64,000 bases of DNA from CAYMBP01 sp964388745. GTDB lineage: Bacteria; Babelota; Babeliae; Babelales; RVW-14. The position numbers were made by a program, and so were the translations under genes. Within the stretch, counting starts at the first letter, position 1. The number at the start of each line of letters is the position of its first letter. Below are positions 44,934 through 53,805 of this stretch, piece by piece. Location: the NCBI GenBank assembly GCA_964388745.1, contig CAYMBP010000002.1:18933-82932 (forward strand). The letters are read 5' to 3'. The notes below the pieces were generated by a model. That model saw only the letters and a list, made by a program, of their open reading frames with translations, was not told the DNA's origin and made no database searches.

Positions 44934-46098
44934 GACGCTCTTCTCCTATTTGATTATATATCCGCTCAATATGCCACTTGTAAGTTGCACGTGAAAATCG
45001 GTCTTTACAAAACGTAGAAGCTGCCAATGCAATCTCTTTCCTAAGCTGACCATCTTGCAGTAAACACACCACAACGCGAGCCCATTCATCATATTGCTCA
45101 GGAAGAATAAGAAACCCAGTCTTTTCATGAATAATAATTTCACTAAATGGTGGTATAGCTGATGCAATGACAGGAAGTTTCATAAATCCTGCTTCTATAA
45201 CAGGTCGTGCAAAGTGACTAACGGTAAATGGTGATAGCAACAATGTTGATGAAGCCATAAGCTCAGGAACATTCTGTACCGCTCCAAGAAATGAAAGCCT
45301 TGGTTTAAGTTTTTTTAAAAGCCTATATTGATGTCGATACCGAGAACTCAAAATCCTTTGCATTAATGTAGGAATGTGATAAGGACCAGCAATCAGACAT
45401 TGCACATTCGGCACCTTCTCCACAACTCGATTCATTATCTCAAGCACTACATCAAACCCTTTTGCCAATGACGTTCCACCTAAAAATAATAGCGTTGGCT
45501 TCGATGCAATAACTTCTTTATGAGAAGGAATAAAGATATTTTCATCAACACAGTTATAAATCACTGACACATTTTTCTGCTTCTCCCATGGCAATGAATC
45601 ATTGCGACAAATAGGGATTATTGTATGCGCATACCGCTTGATGGCCCGAGTAACCATCCAACGCCTAAGGCCAAGATACCCAGAAGCTAGCGGTTCTCTC
45701 ACATGCCACACAACAGGAATGTTTTTTTTATAAGCAACGTAAGCCCACCCAATCAATGAGCTCGTATTAAGATGAATAATATCAGGCTTTATCTTATCAA
45801 GTATGCGCGGAGCAACAGACCAGATAGTCTTAAATAAATCTTTATAAGCTCTAAAAAGTAACCATGGATGATACCAGCGAAACCACCAGACAGTAGTATG
45901 CGCAAAATCATACACATCAACAGGCCCAACAACCTCAATACCATGATCTTTATACAACTGAATAATCGACGAATTATGTAAAAATAGAACAATAGGATGA
46001 TAGAGGCGACGATCCAAAGAGCCTATTAAATAAAGAAGACTCAAAGGAGCGCCACCTATCCCTTTGCCGTGATGTACGTATAAAATTACTTTTTTCAC
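44923..46098 (-). CDS. family 4 glycosyltransferase (glycan cluster)
   Basis: 391 aa. A GT-B retaining transferase: an N-domain with VILYVHHGKGIGGAPLSLLY, acceptor loop VWHVREPLASGYLG, and a C-domain with LLFLGGTSLAKGFDVVLEIM, ASSTLLLSPFTVSHFARPVI and EAGFMKLPVIASAIPP. The usual G-E-G-x-P of the donor site is replaced by SHFARPVIEAG. The start is GTG 46098. It lies 16 nt downstream of ugd and overlaps the methyltransferase gene by 11 nt. It probably adds one sugar of the surface glycan; donor unknown. Confidence 0.88.
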   Translation of the reverse strand: MKKVILYVHHGKGIGGAPLSLLYLIGSLDRRLYHPIVLFLHNSSIIQLYKDHGIEVVGPVDVYDFAHTTVWWFRWYHPWLLFRAYKDLFKTIWSVAPRILDKIKPDIIHLNTSSLIGWAYVAYKKNIPVVWHVREPLASGYLGLRRWMVTRAIKRYAHTIIPICRNDSLPWEKQKNVSVIYNCVDENIFIPSHKEVIASKPTLLFLGGTSLAKGFDVVLEIMNRVVEKVPNVQCLIAGPYHIPTLMQRILSSRYRHQYRLLKKLKPRLSFLGAVQNVPELMASSTLLLSPFTVSHFARPVIEAGFMKLPVIASAIPPFSEIIIHEKTGFLILPEQYDEWARVVVCLLQDGQLRKEIALAASTFCKDRFSRATYKWHIERIYNQIGEERHGK

Positions 46099-46114
46099 GA
46101 ACTCACTACATTAT

Positions 46115-47509
46115 TTATAATAAGCATGGTTTTGCAGGATTAATCGTTGCGGCCTTTACTTCTTGATCTATATTGCTTCGCTCACTTCCTTGACGGCCTA
46201 CAGAAAAATAAGCTACTCCTGCATCTTCCATAGCAAGAGGACAAAAGCAATTACGAGCATCAAAAATAACAGTATCTGTCAGAACTCTAAAGTCTATTGG
46301 CTCATATGCTAAGAACTCTTTCCACTCAGTTGCAATAACGAGAGCATCTGATAGCTCAAGGACCTCTTTAGAATTTTTTGCATATGCTATTTTATCACCA
46401 AATAAATCTTTAACATGGTCCATTGCAACAGGGTCATATACAACAAGCTTACAATTATATTCTAGCAACCGCTTAATGATATCAAGAGAGGGCGCATCAC
46501 GAATATCATCAGTTTCAGGCTTAAATGAAAGCCCCCACAACCCAATAATCTTACCAGAAGGATTATTGTGATAATAAGCAATAATCTTATTCATAAACCA
46601 AGAACGTTGAACGACATTAATAACATCAACCGCTGATACCAGGCTCATTTCTTGGTTAAACTCTTTTCCAGTTTGAATTAATGCTCGTACATCTTTAGGG
46701 AAACAGCTCCCACCATAGCCAATTCCTGCATTTAAAAAGAGTCCTCCAATGCGCTTGTCATAAGACATACCATTTTTTATTTCATCAATATCTGCACCAA
46801 CCTTTTCAGCCAAAAGTGCTACTTGATTCATAAAACTAATGCGTGTTGCAAGCATAGCATTTGATGCATATTTAGTAAGCTCAGAAGAGGCAATGCGCAT
46901 AACAACAAGACGCTCTTTTTGCTCTACAAGGGGCTCATACAACTCCCTCAGCTCTTTTTCTGCGCATGAACTATCAACACCAATAACAATACGGTCAGGA
47001 ATGCGACTATCACTCAAAGCATCCCCTTCCTTTAAAAATTCAGGATTTGAGGCAACATCAAAAGAGAGAGAGACTCCTCGCTCATTAAGCTTTTCTTGAA
47101 TAATCATTTTTACCTGATGTGCAGTACCAACAGGAACGGTCGACTTATTAATAATGACCGCATAAGAAGAGAGATGCTCTCCTATTTCTGCAGCCATATC
47201 CCAGACTTGAGAAAGATCTGCTGCACCATTATCAAGAGAAGGGGTCCCAACACAAGAAAAAATTAACGTTGGCTGTGACTTCTCAAAAGCTTGCGAAACA
47301 GAAGAGACAAAGGAAAGAGTCCCCTTTTTTACACAATTTTGCACAACAGCTTCAAGACCAGGCTCATAAAAAGGCACCTTGCTTTGATTAAGCATGTTTA
47401 TGCGATCAGGATTACGTTCAATGATTACAACAGAATGCCCTTTTTCTGCAAAACAGGCTCCAGTTACAAGGCCAACATATCCTGCACCAACAATTCCAAT
47501 TTGTTTCAT
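46115..47509 (-). CDS. ugd: UDP-glucose 6-dehydrogenase
   Basis: 464 aa. It oxidises UDP-glucose to UDP-glucuronate with two NAD+. The Rossmann start is QIGIVGAGYVGLVTGACFAE, then VPFYEPGLE, IINKSTVPVGTA, the catalytic Cys block GYGGSCFPKDVRAL, and the C-terminal NAD/UDP-binding half with IGLWGLSFKPETDDIRDAPS. The full length and active-site Cys support activity. A-A-G-G-A-G upstream of ATG 47509 gives a firm start. It sits within the glycan cluster, so glucuronate (or a sugar derived from it) is probably a component of the polymer; GalE at 59994 may act on the same UDP-sugar pool. Confidence 0.96.
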   Translation of the reverse strand: MKQIGIVGAGYVGLVTGACFAEKGHSVVIIERNPDRINMLNQSKVPFYEPGLEAVVQNCVKKGTLSFVSSVSQAFEKSQPTLIFSCVGTPSLDNGAADLSQVWDMAAEIGEHLSSYAVIINKSTVPVGTAHQVKMIIQEKLNERGVSLSFDVASNPEFLKEGDALSDSRIPDRIVIGVDSSCAEKELRELYEPLVEQKERLVVMRIASSELTKYASNAMLATRISFMNQVALLAEKVGADIDEIKNGMSYDKRIGGLFLNAGIGYGGSCFPKDVRALIQTGKEFNQEMSLVSAVDVINVVQRSWFMNKIIAYYHNNPSGKIIGLWGLSFKPETDDIRDAPSLDIIKRLLEYNCKLVVYDPVAMDHVKDLFGDKIAYAKNSKEVLELSDALVIATEWKEFLAYEPIDFRVLTDTVIFDARNCFCPLAMEDAGVAYFSVGRQGSERSNIDQEVKAATINPAKPCLL

Positions 47510-47554
47510 TCTCTGTTCTCCTTTTTATATTGAGCTTAATCTCAAGAAAAGAAC

Positions 47555-48412
47555 TTACTTACCAGGTAAAGGAACCGCTAAAATATTAGGAGCTATAATT
47601 TGCGCATCTTTATCATTAAGCGGAACAAGATGTTGATAGTATACCTGATAAAAGCGATATGCATAGCTACTCAATATATTTAAAATAAAAGTTGTCTGCT
47701 TTGGATGAGAGCGACAATGCTCAAAAATAATAGAAGGCCTAAACCGCTCTATTGACTTATGCGCACCATCAATAACTTCTTGTTCATGTCCTTCAACATC
47801 AATTTTAATAAAATCAACTGATGACAATTTTTTTGACGCAACATAATCATCAAGTGTTGTTGTAGTAACTTCAAACATGTGTTGCTTATCTTCATGAATT
47901 GCCTGAAGGCTTGATGTCCCCTCATTAGAATCTTTACCATTAAATCCATATAGAGTTACCACCCCCTGCTCAAAAGAGAGTGCACACGGCTCAACATGTA
48001 CCCATGAGTAAGCATTAAGTGCTATATTATCTTTTAATTTTTTATAAACCTGCGGATGTGGTTCAAATGCAATAACATGCCCATTAGCCCCTGTTGACTT
48101 TGCCATTGTAAGCGTATGAATACCAATATTTGCACCAACGTCAATACAAACATTTCCTGGCCTTACAAGTCGCTTAATAATCTTTTCAATAAAAGGCTCA
48201 TATGAGCCATAAAAAAACATCGACCACTCAAGATAGGAGGCTGTGTTTACATGAAAAAATGATCCATCCTCAAGCTGAATAATTCTGTTAATAGATGCAT
48301 TTTGAACATTATCTGGGTTATGAATCATGCGTAAAAATGGATCAAGCCGGGTTAAGTGATATTTACGAGTTAAAAATGCAAGCTTTGTAACCCAAGCATG
48401 ACGAATATTCAT
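47555..48412 (-). CDS. FkbM-family methyltransferase (glycan cluster)
   Basis: 285 aa. FkbM-type SAM-dependent O-methyltransferases often modify sugars of surface glycans. Motifs: NVCIDVGANIGIHTLTMAKS, HVIAFEPHPQVYKKLKDNIA, the DTTLDD-like TTTLDDYV, and the family-typical VDFIKIDVEGHEQEVIDGAH followed by PSIIFEH. Start ATG 48412 (MNIRHAWVTKL) overlaps the upstream gene's stop (TAATG); nine further in-frame codons upstream belong to that gene's end. It lies 45 nt upstream of ugd. Confidence 0.93.
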   Translation of the reverse strand: MNIRHAWVTKLAFLTRKYHLTRLDPFLRMIHNPDNVQNASINRIIQLEDGSFFHVNTASYLEWSMFFYGSYEPFIEKIIKRLVRPGNVCIDVGANIGIHTLTMAKSTGANGHVIAFEPHPQVYKKLKDNIALNAYSWVHVEPCALSFEQGVVTLYGFNGKDSNEGTSSLQAIHEDKQHMFEVTTTTLDDYVASKKLSSVDFIKIDVEGHEQEVIDGAHKSIERFRPSIIFEHCRSHPKQTTFILNILSSYAYRFYQVYYQHLVPLNDKDAQIIAPNILAVPLPGK

Positions 48413-49563
48413 TACATTTCTCCTAATAATTGCGACCAAAAGGAATAAGTTTTATGAGCAATCGCCTCATGAGTATACAGCTTCATTACCCGCTCATATC
48501 CTTTTTTGGCATACTCACTTCGCAATGCATCATCACTCATTAAAAGATACAAACAATTAGCTAAGTGCAACTCATCAGACTGCCTAAAAACAACCCCTGC
48601 ATCAGCTATAACATGGGGAATTTCTCCAGCACTACTGCCAACAACAGCAACTCGACATGCCATAGCTTCAATTAAAACATGCCCAAATTGCTCACGCCAT
48701 AACAATGTATCGCACGAAGGAAGCACGACTATATCAGATAGCTGATACAAATCTCCCAACTTCTCATGAATAACAGGCTGCTTAATAAACACATCCTTTT
48801 GCATATTATTTTTAATAATTTCTTCTTTTAGTTGCTCTTCAACAGGACCTCTGCCAATAAACACAAGCTCCCAACCATCTATTTTTTCTCTTAAGCTTTT
48901 AAAGGCATTAAAGAGTAAAAAAATGCCCTTCTCTGCTACAAAACGCCCAAGATACATAATTCTTTTTTTACGAAGAAAGCTTGTTTTTCGAGCAGGAGAA
49001 AAAATTTTTTGGCTTACCCCCAATTGAGGAAGAACAATAATTGGCTTCCTTCCCAGGTGCTTATTAATTATTTTTTTTGCTTCTTGATTACCCGTAATTG
49101 CCCCATGAGAAAATGCACAGTTAAAACGTTCCACCCATCGCCAAATAAGATAATCCGACAATCGTGACTTTTGCTTCCAATTAACCCAGGTAAAAAAAAT
49201 AAATTTTGGCTTTATTCCCAATAAGCGCGCACAGACGTAAAGCTGTGTATAACTCAATGCACAAACCCCTTGTTCAACATGTATAATATCAGGCCTGAGT
49301 TCTTTGAGAAGCAGATATAATTCTTTCCATAAATACCGATACCGCACCTCATTTCCTGCAGCAACTGCATCAAGTGCACGAAATCTACACCGTCCATGTC
49401 GGTGCACAACTCCTTGTTCAACTTTATGATTAAATAGACAAGTTGGCCATCGATTAGGGAAAATAACATCCACTGTAATATCATCATATAAATCAACAAG
49501 TCGCTTCCACTTATCACGATTAATAGTTGAAATATAGGTATGACTGACAACCAAAACTCGCAT
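48412..49563 (-). CDS. family 4 glycosyltransferase (glycan cluster)
   Basis: 383 aa. GT-B fold: N-domain start MRVLVVSHTYISTINRDKWK, then RPDIIHVEQGVCALSY, and a C-domain with RIMYLGRFVAEKGIFLLFNA, ELVFIGRGPVEEQLKEEI and the E-x7-E-like FGHVLIEAMACRVAVVGSSA with GEIPHVI. It is similar to WcaL/WbaZ-type enzymes. The start overlaps the previous gene's stop (TGATG at 49565-49561), so ATG 49563 is preferred over GTG 49566. Donor and linkage are unknown. Confidence 0.92.
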   Translation of the reverse strand: MRVLVVSHTYISTINRDKWKRLVDLYDDITVDVIFPNRWPTCLFNHKVEQGVVHRHGRCRFRALDAVAAGNEVRYRYLWKELYLLLKELRPDIIHVEQGVCALSYTQLYVCARLLGIKPKFIFFTWVNWKQKSRLSDYLIWRWVERFNCAFSHGAITGNQEAKKIINKHLGRKPIIVLPQLGVSQKIFSPARKTSFLRKKRIMYLGRFVAEKGIFLLFNAFKSLREKIDGWELVFIGRGPVEEQLKEEIIKNNMQKDVFIKQPVIHEKLGDLYQLSDIVVLPSCDTLLWREQFGHVLIEAMACRVAVVGSSAGEIPHVIADAGVVFRQSDELHLANCLYLLMSDDALRSEYAKKGYERVMKLYTHEAIAHKTYSFWSQLLGEM

Positions 49564-50807
49564 CACAATCCAACCTCCTGAATTGAATTTTTGGTCAAAG
49601 TCTTTTTTTTACGCTTAAATAACTTTGCTAACTCTGGGTATACAGCTATTAAACCCTGCTTAAATGTTTTATATACGACAGGATAAGAATAGTTTTTCTT
49701 TATAAAATCACGAGCATTAAGACTAAGTTGCTTATGCAACAACTTATTACGCAAAAGCTCAATAACATAACGAGCCATTGTTTCATCATCATCAATCGCA
49801 ACTCTATAGCCAGTTATACCATCAAGTGTATAATCAACAGTTCCTCCACACATGGTTGCAATAACTGGAATACCATAAGAGAGAGCTTCAACACCAACAA
49901 TCCCAAAGCCTTCTTGATACGATGAAATAACCATCACCTTTGCTCGCTGATATAATGCCTTCAGATCCGCATCACTTACTTGCCCAACAAACCAAATATT
50001 TTTCATACAAGGCTTATCTACATAATCCTGATATTCAATAGGTAAAGGTTTTTTTCCAACTACGACTAAACGAGCCTGATCATTTACCTGATGCACTTGC
50101 TCAAACATACGCAGTAGCATAGGAAAATTTTTACGAGGATCACTAAATCGTCCCACTGCGATAACAATCTGCTCATTCTTATTCTCTGATATATTGTCAG
50201 GCAGAGTAATAGGAAAACCACAGGAGACAAATTTGCGATCAACTCCAGGAACCACAAAGTTCAATTGCTTTGCAGAGTAACTACTTAAAGGAAAAATTAA
50301 ATTCGCTGCATTAAGAATTTTCTTTTCAATAGCATTCATTCGCTTATAAGCACAAGAGTCAATAAGTTTACGCATACCAGTTAATTGAGCAACACGCTTA
50401 TCTCTATCATCGTTATACAGCGTTGAGACCCACATAACAAATTTTTTATCAAGTAACGCAAGAGGATGTGCAGCAATACTCGTTCCACTCACCATAAAAA
50501 AATAATCATAGTCTTGCAAAAGCGTACGCCAATGATTAATAGTATAAGCATAGTGACCAGGCTCCCAAAAAGCCCATCGAGCTCCAACTTCAACACAGTT
50601 CATACCAAAATATGTTAATGAACGAGATGATGACGTAAGTGATCCCCGTTTAATGCTTGTTGCAATATCAGGATCAAATCCCAAAAAGAAAACAGTCGGT
50701 TCAAAATAATCTAAACAAAAATTATAAACAACCTTAACAGATGATAAAACGCCACCATATCGATAAGAATTTTTGAGCGTAAGTATTGCTATTTTTGGTT
50801 TTTTCAT
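49563..50807 (-). CDS. family 4 glycosyltransferase (glycan cluster)
   Basis: 414 aa. GT-B fold: KPKIAILTLKNSYRYGGVLS, then in the C-domain EQIVIAVGRFSDPRKNFPML, LVVVGKKPLPIEY, and SSYQEGFGIVGVEALSYGIP with VIATMCGGT, the complete E-G-F-G-x-x-x-x-E donor signature. It is slightly longer than the family average because of an insert in the N-domain. It begins 3 nt after the upstream methyltransferase and overlaps the next glycosyltransferase by 1 nt. Donor sugar unknown. Confidence 0.92.
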   Translation of the reverse strand: MKKPKIAILTLKNSYRYGGVLSSVKVVYNFCLDYFEPTVFFLGFDPDIATSIKRGSLTSSSRSLTYFGMNCVEVGARWAFWEPGHYAYTINHWRTLLQDYDYFFMVSGTSIAAHPLALLDKKFVMWVSTLYNDDRDKRVAQLTGMRKLIDSCAYKRMNAIEKKILNAANLIFPLSSYSAKQLNFVVPGVDRKFVSCGFPITLPDNISENKNEQIVIAVGRFSDPRKNFPMLLRMFEQVHQVNDQARLVVVGKKPLPIEYQDYVDKPCMKNIWFVGQVSDADLKALYQRAKVMVISSYQEGFGIVGVEALSYGIPVIATMCGGTVDYTLDGITGYRVAIDDDETMARYVIELLRNKLLHKQLSLNARDFIKKNYSYPVVYKTFKQGLIAVYPELAKLFKRKKKTLTKNSIQEVGL

Positions 50808-50810
50808 AGG

Positions 50811-51479
50811 CTATGCACCTTTTGATGATTTGTAAGCAACAAAAAAGAGGTCAGATGCAAGACGCTTTGCATTAACAATACCAAGACGACGAAATAAACC
50901 AATGCCTTTTTTGACCATAAATCGTGTTCCCTGTGGAAAAAATTCAGCAATAACTTGCGGAGAGACTCCTCCCTCTTTGCGTACTAATTCAACAGTAAAA
51001 CCTGCTTCTTCTAAAGTCTCTTTGATAGTATCTGGGACATAATAACGCTTATGGGTCAAATCACTTCTATGATTAAATGTTAAGTTATAAGCTGGTAAAA
51101 ATTGATCATCATCATGAGGAACAGAACCAAGCAAAACTCCTCCCGGTCGAGCAACCCTGAAAAGCTCACTTACAAATGAATGCTCATTTTCAATATGTTC
51201 AATGATATCAAAAGCAAAAATGGTCGAAAATTGATTATCTTCAAGAGCAAGAGGTTGCTCTAAATCTGCAGACATAAATCGGAATCCATTACTTGTTAGG
51301 TCTAATTTATCAATCGATAAAATATCCAAATGTGGCTTTTTCTTTACTAACCAGTCACTGTAGTAACAGTACCCAGCCCCAACATCAAGCACCGTCTCTC
51401 CTTTGAGATATTCTGTAATATATTTTACCTTTACATCAGACAATTTGCTTAAATCACTATCTAATTTGTTGCATTCCAT
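50811..51479 (-). CDS. class I SAM-dependent methyltransferase (glycan cluster)
   Basis: 222 aa. Motif I is VLDVGAGYCYYSDWL, followed by ILSIDKLDLTSNGFRFMSAD, FSTIFAFDIIEHIENEHSFV and ARPGGVLLGSVPHDDDQF. It is a Methyltransf_11/23-type enzyme; the substrate is probably a sugar or lipid-linked saccharide given the cluster, but this is inference. Three ATGs occur within five codons. I prefer ATG 51479 (MECNKLDS) because GAGG lies 6 nt before it, while the first ATG (51491) overlaps that site. Confidence 0.88.
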   Translation of the reverse strand: MECNKLDSDLSKLSDVKVKYITEYLKGETVLDVGAGYCYYSDWLVKKKPHLDILSIDKLDLTSNGFRFMSADLEQPLALEDNQFSTIFAFDIIEHIENEHSFVSELFRVARPGGVLLGSVPHDDDQFLPAYNLTFNHRSDLTHKRYYVPDTIKETLEEAGFTVELVRKEGGVSPQVIAEFFPQGTRFMVKKGIGLFRRLGIVNAKRLASDLFFVAYKSSKGA

Positions 51480-51505
51480 GAGCATCCTCATTAAGTTAAA
51501 TAATA

Positions 51506-52480
51506 TTATAACGCCGAGAAAACCTGTCTGAGTAGTTTTGTTAATTCATACTCTTGCACCTTTTTATTACCCTGCCATGCAACCTCTTGCCGCTCTTGAT
51601 CATGGTGGAGATACCAATCAAGATTGTCAATACATTCTTCTTGAGATGAAAAGCAACTAATACTCTCTTTTTCCTTAAAAAGAATGTGCGCCTGCTCTTC
51701 TGTTCGCTCAGAAAGCAAAAAAGCGCCACTAGCAGGCACCTCTATAGTTCTCATATTATGAGCATTCATATTTTGCGTTCGTATAAAATTTAATACAATC
51801 TTTGATGACTGCAATACCTGGACTAATTTTTTATAGTAAAGCGCAGAGCCCTGTACAGCACGTAAAACAAAGGAATCCTGAGCACAACTCCAACGATCTC
51901 CCCAGATTACAATATTTGAAGAGACCTTAGCACGCAGCACAGCTGCAAGCCACTGCTCTCGAGCCAATTCCCACGACCCAACAAAGCAGACGTCAAAGGC
52001 GGCATGATGATTTTTAGAAAGTTTTTGATTTGAAAAGATAGTTTTATCAAAACCAAAAGGAAAGTATTGTATATTTTTGCCCCCAGACGCTTGCAAAAGA
52101 GGAATAAGCTGTTGTGACCATATAAGAAAAGAATCATATATCGGTAATGCAAGCAACACCTCTTTATTTGAATTTCCATTCCAAAAAGTAAAGGGATTAT
52201 CAGGATAAAAATTAATGAGATAAGCATTGCTATTGTTTTTTATCCATCGCAAAATTGAAGCTTTTAATAATTCCCCTTTAAGCACAAAAATAATATCTGG
52301 CTTATACTTTTGTACTTTATAACACAAGACCATATTTGCAATGAATGCTGGGTAGGCGCGATAATTAAATGCTTCAACGCTATACCCCAATTCCACAAGC
52401 GCATGGATGAAAGAGAGTGTATACGTGTAGTGACCTTTCTTGCTAGGAAGCACTCCAACAAGTAATACACGCTTTATCAT
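51506..52480 (-). CDS. CgeB-like / GT1 glycosyltransferase (glycan cluster)
   Basis: 324 aa. The N-domain reads KRVLLVGVLPSKKGHYTYTL and YKPDIIFVLKGELLKASILR. The middle has the D-x-C-F-V-G-S motif (FDVCFVGSWELAREQWLAAV). The C-terminal part reads SKIVLNFIRTQNMNAHNMRT, then IEVPASGAFLLSERTEEQ and ISCFSSQEECID, the pattern of CgeB-type proteins (spore-maturation-like transferases of the Glyco_trans_1_2 group). It lacks the E-x7-E block of the four GT4 enzymes, so it is a separate lineage. It has a GAGAGG ribosome binding site before ATG 52480. The flippase gene ends 20 nt upstream. Confidence 0.85.
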   Translation of the reverse strand: MIKRVLLVGVLPSKKGHYTYTLSFIHALVELGYSVEAFNYRAYPAFIANMVLCYKVQKYKPDIIFVLKGELLKASILRWIKNNSNAYLINFYPDNPFTFWNGNSNKEVLLALPIYDSFLIWSQQLIPLLQASGGKNIQYFPFGFDKTIFSNQKLSKNHHAAFDVCFVGSWELAREQWLAAVLRAKVSSNIVIWGDRWSCAQDSFVLRAVQGSALYYKKLVQVLQSSKIVLNFIRTQNMNAHNMRTIEVPASGAFLLSERTEEQAHILFKEKESISCFSSQEECIDNLDWYLHHDQERQEVAWQGNKKVQEYELTKLLRQVFSAL

Positions 52481-52500
52481 ATACTACCTCTCATCTAAAA

Positions 52501-53805
52501 TTAATTAAATAATATTTCACTCATTCGACGAGCTGAGGCTGGAATTTCTATAAAAAATAACCAAAAATCTTTCCATGAACATGCAAGTTCACGAAATATT
52601 TTTGCCCAAAAAGTAATAACAGCAATACTCAACATCAACCCCATAGCAAGAGCCCCTCCCCATGCCTGAAAATAAAGAACAAGCCAAGGCGCACAGATAA
52701 TAATCACCAAAGACTGCAATACTTGACTCTTCGTCAACACCCACGGATTTTTAAAGCCATACAGAAAAACCCCAGGTGCATCATCAAAAAAGGCCCGCAA
52801 AATACCATACAGCGTCATTACTTGATAAACAGAAATCATTGGAATCCATTTTTCTCCAATCAACCATGGAATCCAAGAGTGAGCGGTCAATGCCATAAGA
52901 GACTGCACTGGAATGAGAGTAATCATCTTAATAGTTTGGGACCGAACAAAAATTTTTTTTATTTCGATAGTATTAAATTGATATTGTGCATACAATGGAG
53001 TTGTCAAACGATTAAAAATACCAGTAAGCATAACGGGAAAAGTTGCCATGGAAAAAGCTTTTGCATACAAGCCAGCTTCATAGGTTGAGCACATTTTTCC
53101 AACTAAAAATGGCATAAATTCATAGATTGTCAGGCTTACAATCCCGCCAAGCCACGTTGCCAAGCCAAAGCTTGAAAAAAATGTACGAGCAATACGATAA
53201 TCAAACTTTAGACCACATTTCCACGGACTAGCACAAAAGTAAGCAAAGGAAATAAAACCTTTATCAATGAATCGTTGCACAACCAGACTCCAGACCCCCC
53301 AGCCGTAAGAAGCGGCAAGACAGGCAAGAGCATAACTTAAAATAATATTGCCAAATTCAAGACCGGCAAGGGTATTAAGCTTGTAGGTCCGTTCTAAAAT
53401 AGTACGATAAGTTAATCCTATTTTTTCACACCAATACACACCACATAAGACCATAACAAGATAAAAGTGATCGTGTATAAACGAAAAATCTGCAATATAA
53501 TAAAAGGAAGTAAAGGTAATAAAAGGAATTACCCCCAAACAAAATCGAATCCAAAAATGGGTGCTTGCAGCCTGATCTAAAGGGATTTCTTTATGCGCCA
53601 TAAACCCTTGCTCCCAGCCCCACTCTACAATCCAATTAAAAAAAATAAAGTAAAAAAGCAGCATAGCCAAAAGACCAAAATCTTGAGGCATCAACATGCG
53701 TGTTAGCATAATTGAAAACAACATATTGCATGCCATTCCACCATACTGACCAAGAAATAGTGATATAAAATTTTTTAGAATTTGTTTATGAGAAAATTCA
53801 CTCAT
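52501..53805 (-). CDS. Wzx-type polysaccharide flippase
   Basis: 434 aa with about twelve to fourteen membrane segments. MOP/PST-family proteins move undecaprenyl-PP-linked glycans across the inner membrane. The N-terminus is typical: LKNFISLFLGQYGGMACNML, then LTRMLMPQDFGLLAMLLF, and the central YEAGLYAKAFSMATFPVMLT. The start ATG overlaps the upstream glycosyltransferase stop by one base (TAATG). Its presence means the polymer is built on a lipid carrier and exported by the Wzx route; no Wzy polymerase or chain-length regulator is visible in the window. Confidence 0.92.
   Translation of the reverse strand: MSEFSHKQILKNFISLFLGQYGGMACNMLFSIMLTRMLMPQDFGLLAMLLFYFIFFNWIVEWGWEQGFMAHKEIPLDQAASTHFWIRFCLGVIPFITFTSFYYIADFSFIHDHFYLVMVLCGVYWCEKIGLTYRTILERTYKLNTLAGLEFGNIILSYALACLAASYGWGVWSLVVQRFIDKGFISFAYFCASPWKCGLKFDYRIARTFFSSFGLATWLGGIVSLTIYEFMPFLVGKMCSTYEAGLYAKAFSMATFPVMLTGIFNRLTTPLYAQYQFNTIEIKKIFVRSQTIKMITLIPVQSLMALTAHSWIPWLIGEKWIPMISVYQVMTLYGILRAFFDDAPGVFLYGFKNPWVLTKSQVLQSLVIIICAPWLVLYFQAWGGALAMGLMLSIAVITFWAKIFRELACSWKDFWLFFIEIPASARRMSEILFN

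Noticed and set aside
52723..53088. Open frame of 121 codons antisense to the flippase gene
   Set aside because: It is a shadow frame within a conserved membrane protein gene; no motif.
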